Assembly (NCBI GenBank): GCA_019828595.1
Contig: JAHQRK010000001.1
Span: 186,001 to 250,000 of the forward strand
Source of the DNA: Aphanomyces cochlioides
Taxonomy: Eukaryota > Oomycota > Saprolegniomycetes > Saprolegniales > Verrucalvaceae
Direction of reading: 5' to 3'
Length of the DNA: 64,000 nt
Part shown: positions 10,017 through 20,959 of the stretch, piece by piece
How positions within the stretch are numbered: the stretch's first letter is position 1
Layout of the letters: each line of letters starts with the position of its first letter
Translations under genes and position numbers: made by a program
Notes under the pieces: model-generated
Told to the model about the DNA's origin: nothing
Databases searched by the model: none
The model's input: the letters and a program-made list of their open reading frames with translations, nothing else

Positions 10017-10503
10017 ATGCACAATGTGTCGAGATTTATTGCACATCTTGGTGGCAAGGCAGTTATCCAAGTTGTCGGGACGAACTTTGTCATGGTTTGT
10101 ATTGAAGCACTTTTGTGTGAGGACACGATGCGATCTCGGGCACTGCCAGGTTATGAACGTTCAGTGTATTTGACCGACCACCAGTGATTCGGGTCAATCG
10201 TTGTATTCTTTGCTTTCAACGAAGTCAAATTCTTGAAATTTGGACGGATGCGAAACGTTTGGTCCAAAGCCTGAGTGAGGCATTCGACCCAGATCACTAC
10301 TTTCACGTCCAAGCTTGTCTTCAGCAACGTAGCCACCTGGCTAATTTACCCTGCGCCATGAAAAGTAACTTCATTCAAGCTGGTGACGTAAAATGTGTCA
10401 ATGGGCGTCCTCAGCATTGCTGAACTTGTTAATATCGACCAAACGCACGAACTCTACTGGCCCTATATTTTGGAAGAGCTAAAGGCGGCGAAAAATACTT
10501 TAT
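10017..10503 (+). pseudogene. Unrecognised decayed reading frame with four internal stops
   Basis: One frame reads like protein throughout: MHNVSRFIAHLGGKAVIQVV, then FGSIVVFFAFNEVKFLKFGR, SKLVFSNVATWLIYPAP and SIAELVNIDQTHELYWPYIL. It is broken by TGA (10185-10187), two more TGA and one TAA before its terminal TAA. Each could arise from CGA or CAA. A plausible intron (GTAAGT...CTTCTTAG, about 10512-10552) follows in a neighbouring frame. I do not recognise the family. Confidence 0.3.
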
Positions 10504-10559
10504 AATGAGTAAGTTTGTGATAGTTTACATCCTAGTCACTCTACTTCTTAGAGCGCGAC

Positions 10560-12110
10560 GATTTATTCGTGAAAAAGTCCAAAATTCCTCGTGTTTTAAG
10601 TCCCTGCCTCGGAGAGCTCGAACCCGGATGCCCATGATGGCAATCATCAGACGCTCAGGGGTCTACGACTGGAATCAGTAGTCAAGATTGAAAATCCGGT
10701 ACTATAACAAGATAAGTTGAGCGATCACTGGTCGGAGGCTGCATCCCCTCTAGTGAACTACTGCTACGTAGTAAAAATACATCCGAAAGGAGGGAAGAAA
10801 TGATAGACTTGAACTTTAGCTTCGTTGGGCTAAACGAACGCTTTTGTTCATATCCAACGCATTGGGCGAAATTTCTACAGTTTTTATGGAAGACCTGGCT
10901 CAAAGAATAGATGGCTACGAAGTGGACATTGTTTCGCACGCTAAGTGAGTCACCGACTGCCCACTGTACTGTTGAACAGAGGACTCGGTCAATAGAGACA
11001 TGTGAAATTCCATGTGGAGTATACTGTCATGGGAAATCGATGAACCATATCTTTCTAAACAGCTATCAGTCCGACAGAAGCATTTTGACAAAACTCATGC
11101 TTGGAAGTTAGTTCTATCGCCAATATCTCGTGGTGCTGAGTCATCTATTTCTACAATCCAATAGCACCTAGAGATCTTCCTTGAAGTAAAAACACTATCG
11201 ACTATTGTACACTTTGATGACACACCAGCCAGCTAAAGTTACGAATAGATAACTACAGTACAGCCGCTAGTATCATCTTCCTGAGCTAACATATACAAGC
11301 GCTTTATGCTCAACACTGGAGGTCTTGTAAAATCTCACGACATCCCGTCATTGACTCCAACGTCAAGTCCTTTCGACGGGCGATAGTGCGAAGAATTACT
11401 CACACTTGCAAACAATTGTAATCACCCACGAAAGGGGAGATGTTAAACATCGGACCCCTTTTTCAATTTGTCAGACCCTTTTAACTTGAATAAAGTATGC
11501 ACATACAAATCATTGTATAACCATAAATCTAGTATGGCTAGTTGTTGTACTATCTTCTTTGTGTTCGCTTTGCGTCTGGATTGACAAGAGAGACAGATAG
11601 ATGCCACAAACGACTCGAAGCATTATGATGGTTCCTTTGGAGTAGATAACACGCTAGAATATTTTGGAGCTGAACAGAAACTCTGAACAAACTGGACAAA
11701 CTCTGTTATGAATGCTTGGAGGCCAACGGCGCTATGAAAAACAGCATGAAGAATAAAGCAGAGTCATTCGTTTTTGTCTAACTCCCGGAAATAGACGTGT
11801 TGCGAGAGAGGAAAATTCATTCGACTCATTAAAAGTTGACATAGGCTTGCAGGGTGGAGCCTGCATTTTCTTGGTGGTTGAATCATAGTTGCAGGCTCAT
11901 ACGACTTGATCTATACGACAGCTTACATGATTAGCATTGATAACTCTACTCGAGAGAACAAACACAGCATTTCATTGCTGTAGTGGTCTAGACTACAAAG
12001 CTAATCATGAAGCTACTGGTGCGCCTATATTAACACTGAGTCTGTGAGATATTTGTAGATCTGAAATTCCTTGATATCTTGTCAACGATCATTCATTAAT
12101 TTGACGGGGA
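10560..12110. other. Gene desert, nothing supportable
   Basis: Short frames of 60-85 codons occur on both strands but none resembles a known family or extends by splicing. The base composition is like that of the other decayed regions. It probably consists of old, eroded repeats. Confidence 0.4.
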
Positions 12111-12118
12111 AATATTAT

Positions 12119-12813
12119 TAAACGCAATCGACTATCTGTCGTTGTTGTGGGTCTACTTGCCAAAGACTGCTGAGTGCTCTACTCAACTAGTTTTGTGACT
12201 CGCGAATAATACGGGCGATCACGACCACAACACAAATTTACTTCATGTCAATTGCTCTTACAACAATTCATATGCCTACTTTAGAACAACTTTCAAATGC
12301 AGTGCAGGTTCAAATGTTCAACTATGACGCAGTATCAATTTCTGTTTTGCAAATAGCTTACTGACATAGCGCGTGGAAATAGTGGCTGAAGACTTTGCAG
12401 TTTTATAGCATTAAAATGTATTGCATGTTTTCTCGAGCAAACCTATCGAACTGCAATCTAGCAGCTTTCCTTTGAAAAGTATTCGAGCTATAAATGTATT
12501 TTCTACTTCAAAGTACTCGACAAGCAGTTTGTCATACTCACGGAAAATTCGGACCATTTAACTGGATGCATTTAAATCGTACTCTAGTGCATCATTGTTG
12601 AGCATTTGTGCCTACAGTGGAGTTCAAAGTCTTTCTATAGTAAGCTTATTGCGACTCATGAGAAATCAATTGACTCTGTAATAACAAGACCATAGTTGAC
12701 GTAGAATAGATTTACATTATGGACGTGGTTGCTATCAATAATCGCAAGTCACAGATTTGGTAGCAGTGTATGTTAGATACACCCACAAATACGACAGATA
12801 GTCGATTGCGTTG
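12119..12813. repeat. Diverged inverted duplication
   Basis: The sequence starting AACGCAATCGACTATCTGTC at 12121 recurs inverted at about 12782-12813. Over the first 34 bases only two or three differ. Similarity then fades but still shows at TTTTGTGACTCGCGAATAAT versus TCTGTGACTTGCGATTATTG. Both copies read as a hydrophobic peptide containing NAIDYLS-LWVYL, so they are probably two copies of one unrecognised coding fragment or element end in opposite orientation. Confidence 0.55.
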
Positions 12814-13312
12814 ATTACTCTTGAGAAAAATGTTTTTGCACACAGAAAATAATGAAATGCAGTATAGATTTCGGGGATCACAGGAAGAATTGAAGGAAAT
12901 GTATCATGTGACACGAACATCTGGCGAGACATTGCGATTTTGACAACAAGGTGTATTTTCATGTGTGGGGAATCTCCATGAGTTGGGCAAATTCACCCTG
13001 GAACTGTCCAACACATGCTTTCATCCAGAATGGTTACTGTACCGGTAATTGAGTAAAAATGTACAACTTTTATCTCTGCACCCGCAGCCAGGAGTGTGGA
13101 AATGTGAGGGAGACATTTGTCATTCGAACGGCTGTTAGATGATAAACTGGCATCCTGACAACCATGTCAGTCCTTCTCCGATCTCGAATTGTTGATATTT
13201 GGAGCTCCTATCTCCACAGCCGAAAGCATTGTGAGCTGGGGAGCTTCGTACATAGAGGTATTGAAGTAAGTTGTACTACGTAGTATAAGATTTGTCGATT
13301 ATCGCGAAGTTT

Positions 13313-13385
13313 CAAACAGTCTCAGTGGCCGAGCTTGTCTTTGAACTTGAGCGAGGAGATCCCGGATTCGAGTCCAACGAAGTTC
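13313..13385 (+). other. tRNA-like internal promoter pair (possible SINE head)
   Basis: AGTGGCCGAGCTTG (about 13321-13334) resembles an A box of Leu/Ser tRNAs and GGATTCGAGTCC (about 13365-13376) matches a B box. I cannot fold a full cloverleaf, so this is more likely a tRNA-derived SINE or a pseudo-tRNA than a functional gene. Confidence 0.3.
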
Positions 13386-13957
13386 ATGTAAGATTTACGT
13401 TTTGCTTGGTAATAAGACCGATATTCATCACATATGTGCATTCGAGATCAGTAGCATGCAGTTGTTCAGTGAGTTCAAATGAGCTGTGTAGTTGTTATAA
13501 ATAGCTTGAGTGCTCAACGTATTGAGCAACAATGAATCAGTCTGCACCACAGCACTTTTCCACCGGAATAGCTTTTGATGTTTGGAAATCCTCCTGCTTC
13601 ACTTGAAATCATGTAAAAGAGAGCAGTTCCAACACGATTGATAGTATAGGTTAAAGCTACCATTCTGTCCCAAAGTCAAAGGACGATTACGAGGCTTGGA
13701 AGTATATGAGGCTACACAATGGACATGGTATTGGCGTCAGACAATCAATGATTGCTTCAAAGACATCAATATCATGCCCCTTTGTGTAGCCTGAAAGTAT
13801 CAAGACCTACAAGTCATCCTTTAACTTGGGGGATGCAATGTTGCTATAAGTGATACTATCAATAATGCTTGGCATTTTGCCGCCTCTAAATGACTTCAAC
13901 TGGTGCAGGAAACAATACACATAGCGAAAGCTATTCCTAAGCTTGAAATCTCCTGTA

Positions 13958-14400
13958 GTATAGACTGCTTGATTGTCGCTCTCATCAATCTTTAACTAGA
14001 AACCATTCATAACAACTTGGAGCTTGATCGTCCCTCATGCGCGAGGATCCTCAATGACCCGGCAATCATGCTGGACAACCCTGCATTTTGTAATTTGATA
14101 TCAGCAAAATCTCTTGATTACTAAGAAGAGACTAACTGATATAAACTCAATGGAATGATTTCAACTAATGTGCACGGTGATCTTCACACACAAGAAGCTA
14201 CTAGTATTCCTGTAGCATGAGGAGGTTTAGTGTAGTGCAGACTGCTTGATTGTCGATCTAAACATTGAACTCACCATTTCTTAACTATATGTAATTCTTA
14301 ACAGCTTCCAGATCAATCCTCATACGCTAGAGTCCTCAGCACACGCCGTTGTGCAATCATGTTGAAAATACATGCATTTCGCCGCTCAATATGAACAAAA
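13958..14400. repeat. Diverged tandem duplication
   Basis: AGACTGCTTGATTGTCG occurs at about 13963 and 14238, and downstream of each the order of short matches is kept (CAATCATGCTGG/CAATCATGTTGA, then TGCATTT). The unit is about 275 bp. No gene is recognised in it. Confidence 0.45.
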
Positions 14401-14821
14401 GTAATGTATTGCTAAGTCCAGCTTGAAACATTAAGCGACTAACTTGAGTGATGGAAAACCGAGCACCGATGAACGAAAAACTACATGTACCTCTCGATAA
14501 CTGCCATACAACGTCATTATGCTGCAGCGGTTTAGTCTGAAGGAGGCATACAGTCTGGTAGACACAAGATGAAACATCATGCATGATAACAAGGTAAATG
14601 CAGAGGCTATATTTACGACAGTTTGCTCTATGCAGTGTCGGCGATGAATTGCTCGATATGAAGGACTACGTACGGAATGTTCTTGTCGTAAGTTTCCCTC
14701 TTTACTCGAAGTTCAGCTTGGTGAGATGATGGACGTGCTGTAGCATGGGATTCTGTCGACGAAATGAATACATGACGATCCACAGGATGAGAAAGGATAA
14801 AAGTTTTACAAAAATAGGCCA

Positions 14822-14895
14822 TTTCGGGGACTCGAACCCGCGATGTGCGGGTTCATCTTCGTCTACATTAACGCGACGGACTGTACATTTGCTCG
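14822..14895 (-). other. tRNA-like B-box sequence (pseudo-tRNA or SINE)
   Basis: On the minus strand GCGGGTTCGAGTCCCCG (about 14824-14840) contains a perfect B-box core, preceded by GATGAACCCGCACATC. The T-stem pairs at only three of five positions and no good acceptor stem forms, so a working tRNA is unlikely. Confidence 0.3.
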
Positions 14896-15909
14896 TTGGA
14901 TGATGACTTTGTCATGCAAAATCAGATAAGTTGATTCTTGGCGGAGTTGTGCCTCCCTGCTTTGTTCGCACTCAGGTTAATGAATAGAGGAGACTTTATG
15001 GGTTTGGGCGAACCATAATTGCTGCAACTCGAAGCTGCGTTCTAACAGATGACGAGAGACCACATGGATGTGGAAGCTGAATTCAAACAGACGATTGTCA
15101 GGCCACGTGGATGCTGACAATCCACATGTCGAAGCGAGAAAAAGGGGACCATTTTTGCCAAGTTTCCTTACGGTACTCACAGCCAGCCGAATCGTGAGCT
15201 CATTCCGCTGTTTATGTGGGCTTCAAAGCGAATGGATGCAGTAATTACCTCGCTTTAATGACATAGGAATGATAACCAAACAATTTTTTATGTCTTGTTT
15301 ATCTATTGTCTTTAAAAGGAGGGATTCAGAACATAACATTGTATTAAAATAAGGTTCTCTGTATTACCCTGACGAGAGCTTGTTTCCATTCATTTTTCAT
15401 TCAGCTCAGAAATGATCGGAAGTCCCCGTACCGGATATGGCATAGTTCCAACGTACATGTTTCATGTGCGTCCACCCGGGCGATCGACGTCTTTCTTGGT
15501 TGAGCACTTCAATGCTAAACTGAAAAGAGTAGGATTATGACATTATCGACACTCTTACATGTGTTGTGTAGTTTATCAACAATCAAAAATTGCATGTCCC
15601 ACATCTGGTTCAAGAAATTTGTCATCTCATGGCCAAAGCGTCGAGATCTCGTTCAGCTTGGGCGACTGAAGCTACGGTTAGCGAAAGACTCAAAAGACAC
15701 TATCAACAACTGCAACAACAGCATTTACTACAAGTATCTGCTCTATTGTCCGAAAATCCGATGACGTGGAGAGTTCGCCATCTGACACCAGAGCGTGTGC
15801 AGCCAGATGAGCAAGATAGGTTGGATTTTTCTGCTGGCGTTTTCCCCGAGATGAGTGCACAGCTGTCAAGAAAGCGAATCAGCCGCAATTTGCGACGCCT
15901 CGAAGTGTA

Positions 15910-17617
15910 CTACTCTGGAATTTTATATATGCAGGTTTGTCGTTCGATTGTGGAAATAAATATATGAAGAATTGAGACACACACATCGCAATGTTCCAAT
16001 GCATTAGAACTACTAGCTCGAGATTGTAAGTGTGCCGATCTTGCTAGTCAATTGAGCGTCGAGAAGAAAGTCTTGGCAATCGAGCACCAGTTGTGGATCG
16101 ACATCTAAGGACTCGGGCGATGATTTCATGCCTGCCTTGTACAAGTGGCGCATCTTGAACTTGTTCCCCCCACGGCACTCCATGACTTGAATCATCACAC
16201 TCTGCAATGTGACGAATATGTTGTCGGCTGTTTGTCTTGGCACGGCTGCATAAGCGTCGATAACGGCAGATATGAGCTCTTCAATGGTGTCCGACTGGAT
16301 TTCATATTGTAGAGTTTGAATAGAACGAAAGAAACCGAGGTCCAACACATTTAGGTCAGGACTCTTTGGTGGCTGGAACGACCAGCTTATATTCCAACCT
16401 ATATAGTAACTATTCATAAGTCACACCAGTTCTACATCATTCTACATACCGTCTCGCTTGCACTCTCTATCAAAGTAATCATTACAAATACCATGCGCTG
16501 AAGCGTTATCATGCTGAACAATGATTCTCTCGTGTCGAAACGGAACTGGCCAACGTGATCGAATGGCTGGAAGGACTTTGTTGATGCAAAAATCACGATA
16601 GACTTCTCGTGTCACACTGATCGATTTTGTCTCAATTGTTCCCGCCGGCCGATTTCGACTAGAGCGCTTGGCAGGGAGAGCTTCAACGAAAGGCCAGATC
16701 CCCAATTTCCCATCAAACCAAAGCCCATTCACGAGTCTTGGGCGCGCAAGGGCACACAGGAACATTACTTTGGTTCGAGCATTTTTGTTGGGGCAGGTGC
16801 GATCAAAGTCTTCGACAACTTCGGCATCACATATGTAGATTCGCTTAGTGAGTTCATCCATCCAGAACCATTTTTCGTCCACGTGGACGACATTGTACAT
16901 TGAATTCATTCGCCAGTGTTGATTGTCAACATTTGACATACAGAACTCGAGTCTAGCAAGCTCATGACTCTTTGTTAGAGATGGTTTGAGAGTTCTACTG
17001 CGAATCTTCACTGTACCTTCTCGCACTAGTTTACGGATTGTTGTGTGCAAAACACCGGTTTGCTTTGCGAGAGATCGATAGGATCGTCGCTTGTGAACAG
17101 GGATCGTCTTGATTTTCGATTTGATGGCCTGCCGATCCACCGGCTTCCCTCCGCAGGTCGATTTCTTGCTGTCGACGATCGCGTGTGGCGCTCCGTTGAG
17201 TAATGATTCAACTCCAGCATCCCACACGCGGGATACCGTGGCTTGGCTTGTCTTAAAGATCGAAGCAATCTTTGTGAGAGCGCCATGTGGTAGCCGTCCA
17301 TCATGGCTGATCGAGAGCAGATGTAGCATAACGGCTCGGCGCTCCTCGTTCGTCAGGACTCGGCGTCGCACAGGCTCAGTGTTGAGGATGTTGTCAATAT
17401 TCATCTCAAAGACAAGTGAAGGTGACTTGATTAAAGTATAGAGTTGGTCACTATTCAGATTCTCCTGATCCACTGCTCCGATTTTGGCGAAACGAGAACC
17501 ATTGGAATCTATGCACTTTGATTTGCTAAAATATACCCAATCCACAGTCGTTTCCTGAAAATTGAGGGTTGTTTGGAGGTTTGAACAAAAACCTGCATAT
17601 AAAAAATTCCAGAGTAG
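15910..17617 (-). mobile_element. Mariner-like element, structurally intact
   Basis: The terminal inverted repeats (left CTACTCTGGAATTTTATATA from 15910, right end the near-exact complement finishing at 17617) are about 29 bp with two or three differences, and TA flanks both sides (15908-15909, 17618-17619). Length is 1708 bp. It holds one spliced transposase gene on the minus strand with no stop or frameshift, so it may be an active or recently active copy. It inserted in the reading frame of a SWIM-type gene. Confidence 0.85.
16013..17404 (-). CDS. Mariner-like transposase, intact after splicing
   Basis: I start at the ATG at 17404 (MNIDNILNTEPVRRRVLTNE) because the helix-turn-helix follows directly; the upstream open frame crosses the terminal repeat. 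Order: N-terminal HTH (RAVMLHLLSISHDGRLPHGA, SQATVSRVW), second HTH-like linker (VHKRRSYRSLAKQTGVLHTT), catalytic domain with D in HVDEKWFW, D in QHDNASAH and D in PPKSPDLNVLDLGFF. A stop after KRDGM is removed by a 51-nt intron (about 16396-16446, donor GTATGT, branch-like TGACTTAT, acceptor TATATAG) that joins ...RDG to WNISWSFQPPKS in frame. Without splicing the third Asp would be lost. The protein is about 445 residues. Nothing else in the window is as well preserved among the transposases. Confidence 0.85.
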
Positions 17618-17892
17618 TACTTGCAACCAGCAAATGGCTGGGAGGTCGTCCAAGCAGATGGTCGAGTACGTTGCAGCTGTCTTGTGTGGGTGCGCAATTG
17701 CATTTGTGTTCACTCAATATTGCAGTATGCTGTCGGATTGGACAAATTCCCTGTGGATTGGAAGGTGCTCCTAGAAAGTTGCAGAACAGATCGCGTCGCC
17801 CACGAGAACGTGAAGATGCCAACGACGACTTTGTGAATGGCAACCCACGTGGACGTCCAAGAACCAATCGCGGAGCTTTGCACTTGGAGTAG

Positions 17893-19365
17893 ATGACTCC
17901 CCATGAGTAGTTCTTGTTTTAATTTCTGCATTTAACAAATACAATTTTTTGTCTATATACTGACTGCGAATGCAACCGGTGCCGCGAGACGGTTGGCTTC
18001 ACGCCTGAAATTTGAGAGGGTTTCTTTGAAATGGAAGGACAATTTCAGTCCTAACGTCTTTGATTCCATCATAGACCTCCCACAGAGAAGCTTATCAAAC
18101 ATGCTTAAAGGAGTAGATGCCGTCGTCCCGACCGGATGCCCCATGTGTGTAATCCACTGGTTATTTTTCAAAACCAGACATTTGACACGTGTGAGATTTC
18201 TAGCGTCGGTTGCCGACGATTCCGACAGGGTATCTACGATTACAATGTCCATTCCGAAAAGTGGAAGAAAGTCGCAATGGCTCCATGGCTATGATAAAGC
18301 ACGCAGTTTGCGTCTGTACTACCAATCAGAGCAATCGTCAATTGTAGTGTTGTATGCTATTCAGAGTTGATGGGAGAATGCAAACAGATTGCCTGCTAGT
18401 GGGATAATCCTCGATCCTGGAAAATAACTCAGGTTGATATGGTAAATAAGTTCATTATCAACCTTATCTTTAGAATTCTTAATACACAGCCCAAATGTTC
18501 ATGGACGGGATAGATCAACGTGTGGACCTCTATCGGCATCGTCGACCAAATGTGCGTCATTCGGACGGACGCGACCTCTGAAAAGGGGAAGAACAAGCCG
18601 TCCGTCGATTCAAAGGGCCATTCGCTAGAAGAGAGTAGTCAGATCGATGGCGTCGCTGGCCAATGAACGTACCATCAGATGACGGAACAAGGAGCTTCAA
18701 CCCAGTAGGCTGTAGTAAGCGTGCGATCCCGCACCGACACGAGGAGTTATGATATTGAGCAAACAATGCACGGCTGTCACTATTCTTCTCGATTTTGCGC
18801 GAGTAGTATAGATAGAAGTTGTAGGTCTTTGTTGTCGAAAACAACTCCACGAACATTTACATTCCACCCTATTGAAATCGCGAGACTTCATTTCCCACAA
18901 TATGCATTAGCGTTGTCTCGGGCAGCCCAACACACAGTGAGATTTAACTAGAAATATCTGTCAATACATTCTAAAGCAACGATGATGACGTCAACGAAGG
19001 TAATGAGATGAGCTGGGATTCGGTTGTTGACTCTAAGAAATGAGATAGGCAACACGCATATATCCACGCATTTGTCTGGGGCCAAGAGCATCATTTCGTA
19101 TACAATGACATTGCTGGCACAAGGGAACTGTACAATCCCTGTATGCCTTGCTTGGGAATCATGCTCACTAGTTAGGGGTGGGATGGATTGATATGCCGAC
19201 TTGAATAACTCGATTCAGTATGTAAACATTACAATCGTTAAATTACACAGCGGATGTGGAGGGGCTCTTTTTATCACGATTAAAACCTTGACGATAGTCA
19301 TTGCAGGACAACGATCTCAACCTATCCACTCTTGCCATGCATAATACGAGAAAATGTAGATTGTG
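17893..19365. other. No clear gene; two overlapping opposite frames at 17953-18370
   Basis: At 17993-18370 (+) and 17953-18252 (-) both strands have protein-like frames of 125 and 99 codons (minus: MDIVIVDTLSESSATDARNL to RLAAPVAFAVSI). I cannot tell which, if either, is real and recognise neither. It may be the tail of a MULE-type element next to the SWIM relic. The rest of the stretch holds nothing I can support. Confidence 0.3.
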
Positions 19366-19575
19366 TAGTATGTGGTGAATGCGATGGTCGCGCGTGGTGC
19401 GTTGAAGACGCTGGAGTGTTTGCCATCATGAGTGAAGATTCATCGCAGTAGTTTCCCCCGGTGAATTCGTCGCAACTGCCGTTCGACCGTTGTGTTTGCT
19501 GAAGACACCAAGAGGCTGAAGTAAGTGGTGAATGCGATGGTCACGCGTGGTGCGTTGTAGCTGCTGGAGTGTGTG
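19366..19575. repeat. Direct repeat pair of about 46 bp
   Basis: GTGGTGAATGCGATGGTCGC (about 19372) and GTGGTGAATGCGATGGTCAC (about 19525) begin two copies of about 46 bp that end CTGGAGTGT. They lie just downstream of the zinc-finger gene on the minus strand. Confidence 0.6.
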
Positions 19576-19624
19576 TGTCAGTGATGCTCGATAAGTAATA
19601 TGCAATAGACAATGTGTATTTCAT

Positions 19625-20616
19625 TTAGATGTGAGCTATCTCAGGCATTTTGGCGGTCTTACGTCGCGATCGTTGCTGATTTAGTTGTTGTTGCAACTGG
19701 CGTGCATACTCTTCGTCGGCAGAAATATTGTGCGACTTCTTGCGATCTAAACACGATGAGAAAAATCAAGTGTCATCCCTTACTCGATGTTCGAGATGGA
19801 GTTGGAGGGGTAGATGTTCGCGACGGTGTTGGAGGATGAGTCGTTTGAAGCGGAGTTGAAGGATTAGATGGAGATCGTTGATTTGACAAAAGATGAGTGG
19901 TCTCCTCCAAGATGCTCCTATTAGACGAATCTATCATTTGGTCAATACGCAGTTAAAATATGTCATACCTGCTACTTCTCTCATTGAGATAGCTACGGTG
20001 CTGTCGATAGTTGAGTTACAACTGGCGTGACTTGGAGTTGGTGTAGTTGTTGAAACTAGAACATTTTACACGAGATTTCTCATACAACACACCTGCAATA
20101 TCTTGAATAGAGCTATCTACTGCGCTCTCGTTGATAGTGTTAGGAGGGGAAGGAGTCTTGGTTATTTCTGTAGTTGTTATAGGCAAGTCTAAAACACTTA
20201 TTTAGCTATGCCTTGCACGAAAGATACCTTTGGGGCATTGTATATCCAAGCTTTGACAGATCATCCTTAGCATTTAGTTGTTTTGTTCAACCATAGCGAA
20301 TATGTTTCCAAGGTTTGCCTGTCCCCTCGCTTGGCGTTCTTGGAGCTCAGAGACCTTCTTTTTCTGATATTGTCTTTGCTCCGCCTTGGACTCATCACGC
20401 CATTTTTTCGCCTCTTCATCTAGTGATGTAAGTCCAGTGTATGTAAGAATGCTTACCTGTTAAGTCTCTTTTGGATAAATCTGAAATACATGGATGATAG
20501 GTATTCAGGTGGTCAGTGTGTTGCTTGCGACTGTGAATACAACCGCATTGGTCTCGCATGCACATGACCAACTCACTTCCACTTGACTTGGACTCCATGC
20601 TTTTGGAAAATGCCAC
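19625..20616 (-). pseudogene. Spliced zinc-finger-like protein with one internal TAA
   Basis: Exons on the minus strand: 20616-20457, 20419-20228, 20188-20093, 20055-19969, 19930-19784, 19746-19625, with five GT-AG introns of 37-39 nt, all in phase 1. The product starts MAFSKSMESKSSGSELVMCM and has one C-x4-C-x11-H-x4-H finger (CMRDQC...HLNTYH), then a charged helix (EEAKKWRDESKAEQRQYQKK), a Ser/Thr/Pro-rich part ending TPPTPSRTS, and a basic glutamine-rich tail (EEYARQLQQQLNQQRSRRK). A single TAA at 20274-20276 (MVEQNN*MLRMICQ) breaks exon 2. A CAA would restore a coherent coiled-coil-like segment. Everything else, including all splice phases, is consistent, so this is a very recent pseudogene, a sequencing error, or a gene with an intron I have missed. 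It lies directly downstream of a MULE on the same strand and might be its second gene. Confidence 0.6.
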
Positions 20617-20687
20617 ACGTGAGGTGAAAATTGTGTTCCGGATATTTCCTGAATATCCGGTCGTGTTATATGGAAAATTCGACGGTT

Positions 20688-20860
20688 CATATGACCAGGG
20701 ATTTGACGGGCATATGACCAGGGATTTGACGGGCCATATGACCAGGGATTTGACGGGTCATATGACCAGGAGTTCGACGGGTTATAAAACCAGGGATTTG
20801 ACGGGTCATATGACCAGGGATTTGACGGGCCATATGACCAGGGATTTGACGGGTCATATT
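20688..20860. repeat. 24-bp minisatellite, array A
   Basis: About seven tandem units of 23-24 bp with consensus CATATGACCAGGGATTTGAC plus GGGT. It lies between the start of the zinc-finger gene (20616) and the stop of the MULE transposase (20960). The core ATGACCAG...TTGACGGGT is shared with array B at 22728-22920. Confidence 0.9.
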
Positions 20861-20959
20861 GCTAGATATCCATGTTGCCTATAGTTTGACACACATGCAA
20901 AGTTATCTTTTATTCGATGAAGACTAGTGTATCATATGCAATTTTTCCACTTGCTTTCG

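Larger units (their letters stand above)
15413..17836 (+). pseudogene. MULE/SWIM-zinc-finger protein relic, interrupted by a mariner
   Basis: Exon 1 (15413-15528) reads MIGSPRTGYGIVPTYMFHVR to AKLKR. A 43-nt intron (15529-15571) joins it to FINNQKLHVPHLVQEICHLM in exon 2, which runs into the mariner at 15909. If the mariner and one TA copy are removed, the frame continues without shift into YLQPANGWEVVQADGRVRCS at 17620, giving CSC...CVH, the CxC...CxH pattern of SWIM zinc fingers. This is the arrangement after the catalytic domain of MULE transposases. The frame ends at TGA 17834-17836. A GRPRTNRGALHLE tail, also typical of these proteins, continues in the next frame to 17892, suggesting a further 1-nt lesion. 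The 5' catalytic part is not present, so the host was probably already truncated. Confidence 0.6.

Noticed and set aside
14824..14896. Functional tRNA on the minus strand
   Set aside because: Only three of five T-stem pairs form and no acceptor stem is found.
20228..20291. Extra intron 20251-20291 to avoid the TAA in the zinc-finger gene
   Set aside because: The splice sites look acceptable, but the resulting 23-nt exon joins the next exon out of phase and leads to a stop. The single-TAA model keeps all phases.
20558..20884. 108-codon frame of MTRDLTGH octapeptides as a repeat protein
   Set aside because: The 24-bp unit is a multiple of three, so any open frame repeats. Units of 23 bp and the placing of the sister array inside an intron argue for non-coding satellite.
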